From assembly GCA_032718475.1 (NCBI GenBank), contig JAUCBJ010009031.1:80960-144959 (forward strand): DNA of 64,000 nt, in the 5' to 3' direction. Below the pieces are notes generated by a model, which was not told the DNA's origin, did not search any database, and saw nothing but the letters and a program-made list of their open reading frames with translations. The translations under genes were made by a program, and so were the position numbers. Origin of the DNA: Nemertoderma westbladi. Lineage: Eukaryota; Xenacoelomorpha; Nemertodermatida; Nemertodermatidae. Positions 54,401 through 64,000 of this stretch are shown here, in pieces; position 1 is the first letter of the stretch, and each line of letters begins with the position of its first letter.

Positions 54401-57400
54401 GTCCCACGGGACCTTATTGTACCGAGTCATTAGGTCCCGTGGGACCGTATTGTACCGAGTCATTAGGTCCAGCAGGCTCTAATTGTACTGGTACCTTATT
54501 GTACCGAGTCATTAGGTCCCGCGGGACCTTTTTGTACCGAGTCATTAGGTCCCACGGGCTCTAATTGTACCGAGTCATTAGGTCCCGCGGGACCTTATTG
54601 TACCGAGTCATTAGGTCCCGCAGGCTCTAATTGTACCGAGTCATTAGGTCCCGTGGGACCGTATTGTACCGAGTCATTAGGTCCAGCAGGCTCTAATTGT
54701 ACTGGTACCTTATTGTACCGAGTCATTAGGTCCCGCGGGACCTTATTGTACAGAGTCATTAGGTCCCACCGGCTCTAATTGTACTGAGTCATTAGGTCCC
54801 ACGGGACCTTATTGTACCGAGTCATTAGGTCCCGTGGGACCGTATTGTACCGAGTCATTAGGTCCAGCAGGCTCTAATTGTACTGGTACCTTATTGTACC
54901 GAGTCATTAGGTCCCGCGGGACCTTATTGTACCGAGTCATTAGGTCCCACGGGCTCTAATTGTACCGAGTCATTAGGTCCTGCGGGACCTTATTGTACCG
55001 AGTCATTAGGTCCCACGGGCTCTAATTGTACCGAGTCATTAGGTCCTGCGGGACCTTATTGTACCGAGTCATTAGGTCCCGCGGGCTCTAATTGTACCGA
55101 GTCATTAGGTCCCGCGGGACCTTATTGTACCGAGTCATTAGGTCCCACGGGACCTTATTGTACCGAGTCATTAGGACCCGCAGGCTCTAATTGCACCGAG
55201 TCATTAGGTCCCGCGGGACCTTATTGTACTGAGTCATTAGGTCCCGCGGGCTCTAATTGTACCGATTCATTAGGTCCCGCGGGACCTTATTGTACCGAGT
55301 CATTAGGTCCCACGGGACCTTATTGTACCGAGTCATTAGGTCCCGCAGCCTCTAATTGTACCGAGTCATTAGGTCCAGCAGGCTCTAATTGTACCGAGTC
55401 ATTAGGTCCCGCGGGACCTTATTGTACTGAGTCATTAGGTCCCGTGGGCTCTAATTGTACCGAGTCATTAGGTCCTGCGGGACCTTATTGTACCGAGTCA
55501 TTAGGTCCCGCAGCCTCTAATTGTACCGAGTCATTAGGTCCTGCGGGACCTTATTGTACCGAGTCATTAGGTCCCGCAGCCTCTAATTGTACCGAGTCAT
55601 TAGGTCCTGCGGGACCTTATTGTACCGAGTCATTAGGTCCCACGGGACCTTATTGTACCGAGTCATTAGGTCCCGCAGCCTCTAATTGTACCGAGTCATT
55701 AGGACCCGCAGGCTCTAATTGCACCGAGTCATTAGGTCCCGCGGGACCTTATTGTACTGAGTCATTAGGTCCCGCGGGCTCTAATTGTACCGATTCATTA
55801 GGTCCCGCGGGACCTTATTGTACCGACTCATTAGGTCCCGCGGGACCTTATTGTACTGAGTCATTAGGTCCCGTGGGCTCTAATTGTACCGAGTCATTAG
55901 GTCCTGCGGGACCTTATTGTACCGAGTCATTAGGTCCCGCAGCCTCTAATTGTACCGAGTCATTAGGTCCAGCAGGCTCTAATTGTACCGAGTCATTAGG
56001 TCCCGCGGGACCTTATTGTACTGAGTCATTAGGTCCCGTGGGCTCTAATTGTACCGAGTCATTAGGTCCTGCGGGACCTTATTGTACCGAGTCATTAGGT
56101 CCCGCAGCCTCTAATTGTACCGAGTCATTAGGTCCAGCAGGCTCTAATTGTACCGAGTCATTAGGTCCCGCGGGACCTTATTGTACTGAGTCATTAGGTC
56201 CCGTGGGCTCTAATTGTACCGAGTCATTAGGTCCTGCGGGACCTTATTGTACCGAGTCATTAGGTCCCGCAGCCTCTAATTGTACCGAGTCATTAGGTCC
56301 AGCAGGCTCTAATTGTACCGACTCATTAGGTCCCGCGGGACCTTATTGTACTGAGTCATTAGGTCCCGTGGGCTCTAATTGTACCGAGTCATTAGGTCCT
56401 GCGGGACCTTATTGTACCGAGTCATTAGGTCCCGCGGGACCTTATTGTACCGAGTCATTAGGTCCCGCAGCCTCTAATTGTACCGAGTCATTAGGTCCCG
56501 CGGGACCTTATTGTACCGACTCATTAGGTCCCATAGGCTCTAATTGTACTGGGACCTTATTGTACCGAGTCATTAGGTCCCGCAGGCTCTAATTGCACCG
56601 AGTCATTAGGTCCCGCGGGACCTTATTGTACAGAGTCATTAGGTCCCTCGGACTCTAATTGTACCGATTCATTAGGTCCCGCGGGACCTTATTGTACCGA
56701 CTCATTAGGTCCCGCAGGCTCTAATTGTACCGAGTCATTAGGTCCAGCAGGCTCTAATTGTACCGAGTCATTAGGTCCCGCGGGACCTTATTGTACTGAG
56801 TCATTAGGTCCCGTGGGCTCTAATTGTACCGAGTCATTAGGTCCTGCGGGACCTTATTGTACCGAGTCATTAGGTCCCGCAGCCTCTAATTGTACCGAGT
56901 CATTAGGTCCAGCAGGCTCTAATTGTACCGACTCATTAGGTCCCGCGGGACCTTATTGTACTGAGTCATTAGGTCCCGTGGGCTCTAATTGTACCGAGTC
57001 ATTAGGTCCTGCGGGACCTTATTGTACCGAGTCATTAGGTCCCGCGGGACCTTATTGTACCGAGTCATTAGGTCCCGCAGCCTCTAATTGTACCGAGTCA
57101 TTAGGTCCCGCGGGACCTTATTGTACCGACTCATTAGGTCCCATAGGCTCTAATTGTACTGGGACCTTATTGTACCGAGTCATTAGGTCCCTCGGACTCT
57201 AATTGTACCGATTCATTAGGTCCCGCGGGACCTTATTGTACAGAGTCATTAGGTCCCTCGGACTCTAATTGTACCGATTCATTAGGTCCCGCGGGACCTT
57301 ATTGTACCGACTCATTAGGTCCCACAGGCTCTAATTGTACCGACTCATTAGGTCCCGCGGGACCTTATTGTACTGAGTCATTAGGTCCCGCGGGACCTTA

Positions 57401-57530
57401 TTGTACCGAGTCATTAGGTCCCGCGGGACCTTATTGTACCGATTCATTAGGTCCCGCGGGACCTTATTGTACCGAGTCATTAGGTCCCGCGGGCTCTAAT
57501 GACTCTGTACAATTAGATCCCGCAGGTTTA
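51416..57530. repeat. 33-bp minisatellite, segment 2 (about 185 units)
   Basis: The continuation of the array at 34255-35749. Large-scale duplication is visible: 51416-51540 recurs almost unchanged at 53014-53138, and a shortened unit TACTGGGACCTTATTG recurs at about 51798, 53498, 56548 and 57158. Shortened units shift the frame, so the long ESLGPAG-type frames are not one protein. It ends at about 57530 in AT-rich DNA. Confidence 0.97.
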
Positions 57531-57747
57531 CAAATATAATTGAACAAACTGGGAAGAAAAATTGAAAAAAATTACATTCGAATTAAACAAATAAAATTAA
57601 CAATTTTAACATTAATATTAATTATTATTAACATTATTATTAAAATTAAACAAATGCAATTACCAATTAATGTATATAACTAACTATATGTAAATTAGAA
57701 AATTAGTTTGATGCATTATAATGAGGCAAATACTTCGCCTTTGTTAA

Positions 57748-59170
57748 CCCTATTACCACTGGGGGGGGGGGGGCCGAATCGGCCCCTTCCTAGTTTTTAG
57801 TTGCTGTAACTATGCAACCACATTACGTACCGGCCCAATTTTTTGTGAGAGTTAGCAAAATTTAATGCCGCATCTTTTGCAAAAAACGCCGTTGCAATTG
57901 GATTTCTACTTTTGGATGTGGGTGCCACCTCAAAATTTGGTCTCCAGCACCAAATTTTTTGAAATTTTCGAATTTTACAAAGTCATTCGTGATTTAGTAA
58001 TTATTTATGTTTGGGCTATTTTTATTTATTTTTATTGGTTTGGATCACTCTAATGCTCTATACAAGTATGTAAGTGTAATGGTACGTCATTTTTGGTGCA
58101 CCAAAATTATGGCGTGGCACTTCAAATTTTGAAAAATAAGAGATTCGGAAAATACACTAAAGTTTTGATTTGCAAAGCATTTTTATAGGTTTTCTGGAGC
58201 GCTGTATCGATTGAAAGTAATATAGAAGCCTGAAGACTTAGTGGTTCGCCATTTTTGGTGCACCAAAATTAGGGCGTGGCACTTCAAATTTTGAAAAATA
58301 CGAGATTCGGAAAATTCACTAAAGTTTTGATTTCAAATTAATTTTATAGGTTTTCTGGAGCGCTGAATCGATTGAAAGTAATATAGAAGCCTCAAATCCT
58401 TTGTGTACATAATTTTCGGTGCACCAAAATTAGGGCGTGGCACTTCAAATTTTCAAAATTACTTTATTCGGAAAAAACACTAAAGTTTTGATTTCACAAA
58501 ATGGCTAACTTCTAAGTCTTCAGGCTTCTATATTACTTTCAATCGATTCAGCGGTCTGGAAAACCTATATAAATTCGTTAAAATTTCAATTTTGGTTTAT
58601 TTTCCGAATCTCGTATTTTTCAAAATTTGAAGTGCCACGCCCTAATTTTGGTGCACCAAAAATGGCGAACCACTCAGTCTTCATGCTTCTATATTACTTT
58701 CAATCGATTCAGCGGCCCAGAAAACCCTTAAAGATGCGTTGAAATAAAAAAATTAGGGGCATTTTCTGAATATCGAATTTTTCAAAATTTGAAGTGCCAC
58801 GCCCACTTCTTAGGTGCACGAAAAATAGCATCCACTTCAATTTTTGGAAGTGGAATATAATCACATTCGATTCAGCGTCTTGAAAAACCTACTAAATCTA
58901 GCCAACACTGCCACACTATTAGTTTTTAGAAAACGAAAAATTTTGTAATTTTGTCCTGGGACTACTTTTATTTTTCATCAAAATTATGAGTCCCTGCTTA
59001 TGAAATTTTAATTTTTTAAGGTTTGGTAGTGTTCATCTATAGTTGTTTCACCAACAGCCCAAATTTTGTAGGATTTCATTGGAAGACTACAAAAATATAG
59101 TGGGTGGGCCGAATCGGCCCCCCCCCCCCCCAGTGGTGCTAATGGTCAAAACACCCCAGTGGTAATAGGG
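57748..59170. mobile_element. piggyBac-like non-autonomous element (MITE) with TTAA target duplication
   Basis: Flanked by TTAA (57744-57747 and 59171-59174), with 17-bp terminal inverted repeats CCCTATTACCACTGGGG. Next to each end is a G/C homopolymer joined to the palindrome GGCCGAATCGGCC. Inside are three direct units (marker GGTGCACCAAAATTA near 58096, 58256 and 58419) and two inverted units (near 58615-58657 and 58776-58818), about 160 bp apart. No transposase is present. TTAA plus CCC-type ends is the piggyBac pattern. Confidence 0.85.
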
Positions 59171-59585
59171 TTAAAGTATAAGAGTTTATACTGTGTCGCT
59201 GGTAGGTGAGGAAGTGGCAGCCATTGTTAACGTACTGTGTCGCTGGTACGTGAGGAAGTCGGCCGTGGTGGAACTGTAGGACTAAATGTCTCGGTACAAT
59301 TAGGTCCAGCAGGACCTAATGGCTCGCGGCACCTAATGACCTCCTACAAGGCTTTCCTTCCTACAGGCATGGAAGGTCTAGGCTTAAGCAAGGCAACTTC
59401 CCATGCCCCGCCGTATATGTGGCATCTGTCTCCAGGCTGGGCCCCTTGTATACCGAATCCTCTCCCACATCCCTGACAACCCCCAACCTGCGCTCACATC
59501 GCTGTCCCTTCTGGCCAATGAGCCAGAATGGGCCATCATCTCCACTCTGCCCGCCTCTGTCACTCAGCGGAAGCTCTCACACTCC

Positions 59586-60211
59586 GCGGACTCCGCCTCT
59601 TCTTGGAGTATTGTCTTGGTGTCCGCATGGCTTCAGGTCCTTCATCCCCACCTGCTCTACCACTTCAGACCCATTTGGGGACCACCACGTTGGCTGTGGC
59701 GGCGAGGGAGACAGGATCACCTGCCATAACTCACTCAGGAATGCTATATTCCAAGCAGCCCAATGAGCTGCACTAGCGCCCCGGAGTGAAATCCCTGGCT
59801 TTATCTCTGGCTCACGTAGTCGCCCTGTTGACGTGACCCATGGCCCTGGACATCACCATTATCTCCCCTCTCCAATTCCGTACCATCTCCCAACCCGCCA
59901 CCACACCTGGACATGCACTCTCAATTGCTTGGGAGCGAAAACTTGCAGCGAAAACTTGTAGGAGAGCCGCAACTCATGTGCGGGATTCACCCCCCTTGTT
60001 GTGGAGGCTTTGGGAGGATGGGATTCCCACTCCAATGCCATTTCTGCACCCTGCCTGTCTGCAGTGCCTGCGCCGTGGCATTCCCGTGTCCGTGTCCGAC
60101 TCAGACAAGCACTTATTTCAACACTTGTTTGTGTCCTTGAGGCGTGGGAATGCCGCAATGTGTTTCCGCAGAAGCTTAATTTTCCCTCAATTTGTGGATG
60201 GAATCCAGTGA
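59586..60211 (+). pseudogene. Degenerate retroelement-like C-terminal domain fragment
   Basis: A GC-rich stretch unlike its surroundings. One frame reads GDHHVGCGGEGDRITCHNSLRNAIFQAA to a stop. Another frame then gives ALDITIISPLQFRTISQPA and AWERKL. Together they resemble the H/C-containing C-terminal region often found with reverse-transcriptase-like repeats in marine invertebrates (CDHH..CG..GD...RHN.LR, then LD.T..SPLQ). The frame change and stops mark it as dead. The assignment is from memory of the motif and is tentative. Confidence 0.35.
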
Positions 60212-60216
60212 GGTGA

Positions 60217-60800
60217 GTCTCCCAGCCATGCGAACACCATGACTTACTTATTTCGTTAATTCTGCTTTATTAATTTTGTTAATTTGATTTATTATTAGTT
60301 TATCAATTAGGTACTGTCCTACATATTATTCACACATAACCAACCAATAAATTATGTAATTAATGATTTATTGAATATAAATGGTATATTTGATACACTA
60401 ACTTAATGATAACCGTGGGCAACCAATAATAATGTTTATATTACCACACTGCCCATTAAAACACTGTATGTTGTTACCTCGTCTATTACACAAGTAGGTA
60501 GATAATCTTAACATTAAGCCAAATTTCAACGATGCCAGGAAATAAATAATTTGTTTTTCTACTAATTTAAATTATATAAAAAATAATTATTAATCTTAGC
60601 CAAATTAAACCAATGCGAAACCACCCTAACGAACCATATATAACGAGATTCGAGACACATCTATTCGGTAATTCTAACGGTAAACGATCACTTCCTCAAA
60701 GATAACAATAATGCAAAACTAGACACTAAAAGACTACAACATACATACATAAGTACTAAAATAAGAAGTACTTTGAACATTTGAGCATTTTATAACTTTT
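60217..60800. other. AT-rich DNA, nothing recognised
   Basis: No coding pattern, tandem repeat or transposon terminus was found. It may include the decayed 5' part of the Penelope-like element. Confidence 0.5.
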
Positions 60801-60803
60801 TAA

Positions 60804-61443
60804 GACCCTACTAATAAATACAGAACACAACTTGACGCACTACTACAAACCTGTAATATCGACACAAAACACACACTACACCCACTACTACTACCTAAAC
60901 ACCCTAAGATAGCGTACTTCTACTGCACTATTAAAGACCACAAGGACAGGGAATCATGGATAAACTGGGGCGACGGTAGACTCTTACCTAAGGGCAGACC
61001 TATAGTTGCCACCATGGGCACCCTTCTACACCCACTTTCCCGCTTTGCTAACGACCTTCTAGAACCCGCGGTCACTCGCCTGGAGTCTAACTTGAAAGGC
61101 ACAGACGACTTCCTATCAGCCCTCCCTAGAGATATTGGACCCGACTGCACTCTGATTTCACTGGACGTAGTAGACATGTACACTAACATTACCCATGATG
61201 TAGGATGTAGGGCACTACGACAAGCACTCTCCGAGGACACGCACTTCACACAACAAACACTCATTTCATTAGATAACTTTATACTACTCGTCCGATTTAT
61301 ACTTGAACATAACTACTTCACTTTTGACAACACACTATACCTTCAATTACGAGGCGCAGCCATGGGTAGCAGTTTCTCGAAAAACTACGCTAGCCTAACC
61401 ATATCTAGATTAGAGATACACTTCCTCCACATCCTGAACAACC
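60804..61443 (+). pseudogene. Penelope-like reverse transcriptase, motifs before the insert
   Basis: Frame-0 reading after the TAA: DPTNKYRTQLDALLQTC, then LLLPKHPKIAYFYCTIKDHKD (the PLE entry motif), KGRPIVAT, motif A CTLISLDVVDMYTNITHD, and motif B LQLRGAAMGSSFSKNYASL followed by RLEIHFLHILN. It copies element RNA into DNA. These parts are well conserved. The catalytic VDD motif lies beyond the Thr-rich insert, at about 62746. Confidence 0.88.
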
Positions 61444-62733
61444 CCATTAATAATTACCTGAACGCGAGTGTATCAAACAGACTCCCTAACACAACTAACC
61501 TGGATACTAACACACCCGATCTGGATCTAACCACCCCTACCAACCCGAGCTCAACAACCACTGATCCCAACACTACTAACAAGACCAGATATAATCCTAG
61601 TATAACTCCCCTAAAATCTATCAAAAACACCCCTGAAACTCACAGAACTACCATAACTACCCATGTAACTAATACAACCACCCCTGAAACTAACATAACT
61701 ACCCCCAAAACTACCCTAACTACCCATGAAACTAACATAACTACTCCTGATATTAACAGAACTACCCCTGCAACTAACATAACTACCCCTAAAACTAACA
61801 TAACTACCCCTGAAACTACCATAAGTACCCATGGTACTAACATAAATACCCCTGAAACTAACGAAACTAACATAACTACCCCTGAAACTAACATAACTAC
61901 CCCTGGAACTAACAGAACTACCCCTGGAACTGACATAACTACCCCTGAAACTACAATAAGTACCCATGAAACTAACATAACTACCCCCGAAACTACCATA
62001 AGTACCCATGAAACTAACATAACTACCCCTGAAACTAACGAAACTAACATAACTACCCCTGAAACTATCATAAGTACCCATGAAACTAACATACTACCCC
62101 TGATACTAACGAAACTAACATAACTACCCCTGAAACTACCATAAGTACCCATGAAACTAACATAACTACCCCTGATACTAACGAAACTAACATAACTACC
62201 CCTGAAACTACCATAAGTACCCATGGTACTAACATAAATACCCCTGAAACTAACAAAACTAACATAACTACCCCTGAAACTACCATAAGTACCCAGGAAA
62301 CTAACATAACTACCCCAGATACTGACGTAACTAACATAACTACCCCTGAAACTACCATAAGTACCCGTGGTACTAACATAAATACCCCTGAAACTAACAA
62401 ACTAACATAACTACTCCTGAAACTACCATAATTACCCCTGGAACTAATATAACTACCCCAGAACCTACCCCTTCCACCCCAGTCTGTAATAATATAACTA
62501 CCTCAGTAACTTATAAAACTAAACTAGCACCAAACACTACACCTAACCCCGTTTTCTCAGATCCAATAATAACGACCCCAATATCTAACCTTACACCTCC
62601 TGATTCCAACATCAATATTCCAGAAACTATCCTATCTATCTCAGATCCTAATATAACCATAACTAACGAAACTACCTCAACCTCGGATCCAAACATAACC
62701 CCCCCAGACGATAATACAACTTACCCTATTCCA
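61444..62733 (+). repeat. Thr-rich 21-bp minisatellite inside the Penelope-like RT
   Basis: About 1.3 kb between RT motif B and motif C. The regular core (about 61625-62460) is made of 21-bp units encoding TTPETNI or STHETNI; the edges are degenerate but Thr-rich. The unit is a multiple of three, so the frame is kept. One missing base near 62092 and another near 62400 each shift it, and together they move the reading from frame 0 to the frame of the downstream RT. Confidence 0.9.
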
Positions 62734-63789
62734 TTCTACAAACGGTTTGTTGACGACAGCTATGGTATAGTACAACGTATATTAAGTGAACAGGACATTC
62801 ACAACATACAGAAAATCACTAACTCCGCTTGTAACGACTTATTCCAAAACTCTGATATACAATTCACCATTGAATACTCCCACACATCACTCCCATTCCT
62901 TGACGTCTTGACACAGATTAACAACGAAACACTAACAACTACATTATACAAAAAACCAACTAGCAATAAACTCCCGATTCACTACAATAGCTTCCATGAT
63001 AAGAAATTACTACTATCCGTAATTCGTAGCCAACTCCTACGCATCCACCGCAGATGTAGCGAGTCTAACGACTATACCAAACTCAGAGACGAATTCCTTG
63101 GCGAATGTCTACTCAGGCAGTACCCCCAGAACCTCCTTAACAAACTTAGACATTGGACTCCCCAAACTAGACCTAAAGACACTAACTCGAAACCCACATT
63201 TTACCTATCCACTAACCAACAGATGAAGGGCATATTCCAAAATACTGTACGTAGATACTCCAAAAACTACGATCTTGACATCAACATTAATGTAGTCACG
63301 AAGAACCCCACATCACTAGGACAAATACTAACCAAAAATAAAACTCAATCGCAAACACACACAAATAACACCACTAATGAGCCATGTAACTCTAGCCGCT
63401 GCCTTACATGCAAAACTATCACTAACATACAACAGACACCATGGGGTGAAAAGATAAAAGGACACTATACATGTAAGTCCCACACTGTATGTTACTTGGC
63501 CTGGTGCCACTGCCACCCTACTCTATACTACATAGGCCAAACGAGACAGAAACTTCACGAACGCTTTAATGGACACCGCAACAACATACGACACTACCCC
63601 TCACGAGCCAATGACGGAAAAACACACGAAGACATACTCCTAGCTAGGCACATATACGGTTGTGGTTTAGAAAATCTACGCACCGCAACCATAAAACAAT
63701 TCACAAACATACCCGAACTACTAGCGACGGAAGCTAACCTAATCTATACATACAACCCCCCACTTAACGTAGCAAGACCAGCAATCTAA
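62734..63789 (+). pseudogene. Penelope-like RT catalytic motif, thumb and GIY-YIG endonuclease
   Basis: Open frame from FYKRFVDDSYG (RT motif C, VDD) through SLPFLDVLTQ and TLYKKPTSNKLPIHYNSFH (the conserved Y(R)KPT block) to the TAA at 63787-63789. A cysteine-rich linker (CNSSRCLTCKT, then CKSHTVCYLAWCHC) leads into the endonuclease LYYIGQTRQKLHERFNGHR, with conserved Arg in the RFNGHR stretch and Glu in ATEANLI. The domain nicks target DNA. This half is uninterrupted, but it is out of frame with the RT start because of the minisatellite indels. Confidence 0.9.
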
Positions 63790-64000
63790 ACCCAATGTTT
63801 TATATAATACATTCTATATCTTACACAACTACAGTGCCCTCTATAGCGAATTTCCGGGGTTTTATGTGCTTTTCCCCTACCTTCCTTTTTGTTTTTGTCT
63901 TGGTTTTTTCTGTTTCTTGTGATTTCTTACTCTGTAAAAATTACAGCTATCATTATGTTGCATTCTACCTAACCGTGCGCTTTAAGTAGATACCTCATAA

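Larger units (their letters stand above)
60803..63789 (+). mobile_element. Penelope-like element with GIY-YIG endonuclease
   Basis: Reverse transcriptase followed by a GIY-YIG endonuclease, the arrangement defining endonuclease-bearing Penelope-like elements. A TAA at 60801-60803 cuts the frame upstream, so the N-terminal part is decayed or lies in another frame. RT is interrupted by a Thr-rich minisatellite with two frameshifts. The 3' flank after 63789 shows no clear terminal repeat before the window ends. Confidence 0.9.

Noticed and set aside
51169-57202. ESLGPAGPYCT / ESLGPAGSNCT repeat protein (up to 558 codons)
   Set aside because: The 33-bp unit keeps a frame open, but shortened units shift it repeatedly and stops occur. 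The first frame begins inside the E2 LTR. There is no signal peptide or splice context.
61640-62400. Minus-strand frames rich in VSGVVMLVSWV over the Penelope insert
   Set aside because: Shadow of the 21-bp minisatellite; the plus-strand reading links the two halves of RT.

Overview
The window is animal nuclear DNA, almost certainly from an invertebrate. It contains spliced exons with GT-AG borders, BEL/Pao LTR retrotransposons, a Penelope-like element, several copies of one LINE family, piggyBac-type and tRNA-SINE debris, and three large tandem-repeat arrays. There are no bacterial features. I cannot name the species.

Only one host gene is supported. It is a ferric-chelate-reductase-1-like (DOMON/cytochrome b561) gene on the minus strand. 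Three consecutive exons (31753-31631, 27296-27103, 19726-19500) join in frame and carry the four haem-ligand histidines. Its introns are filled with repeats. The 4.3-kb intron between the first two exons is almost entirely a heptamer-based minisatellite. The intron after the third exon begins with a 52-bp satellite about a dozen bases from the splice donor.

Layout: LINE fragment (1-1373); 52-bp satellite (1374-4906) split by BEL/Pao element E1 (4907-16388, TSD gcaac) and resuming to 18911; a solo LTR; exon; LINE copy 2 split by a solo LTR of the E2 family; a MITE-like stretch; LINE copy 3 split by another solo LTR; exon; heptamer array (27328-31620); exon; SINE; LINE copy 4; 33-bp minisatellite (34255-35749) split by BEL/Pao element E2 on the minus strand (35750-51415, TSD gtccc) and resuming to 57530; a piggyBac-like MITE (57748-59170); retroelement debris; and a Penelope-like element (about 60803-63789) whose reverse transcriptase is interrupted by a Thr-rich minisatellite.

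The most unusual content is in the two BEL/Pao elements. Their LTRs are unrelated, yet both carry an extra 3' open reading frame after pol, where env would sit. In both it encodes what reads as a DEDDy-type 3'-5' exonuclease fold (YDNE; KIGS...D; VDTQ; Y-x3-E), followed by CCHC zinc knuckles and a Lys/Arg-rich tail. E1 keeps an open protease-RT-RNase H-integrase but has lost its gag start and part of its 5' LTR. E2 has LTRs that seem to differ by one base, but an in-frame deletion has removed its protease and RT, so it was probably mobilised in trans.

All functional assignments were made by eye from motifs. No search or structure prediction was run.
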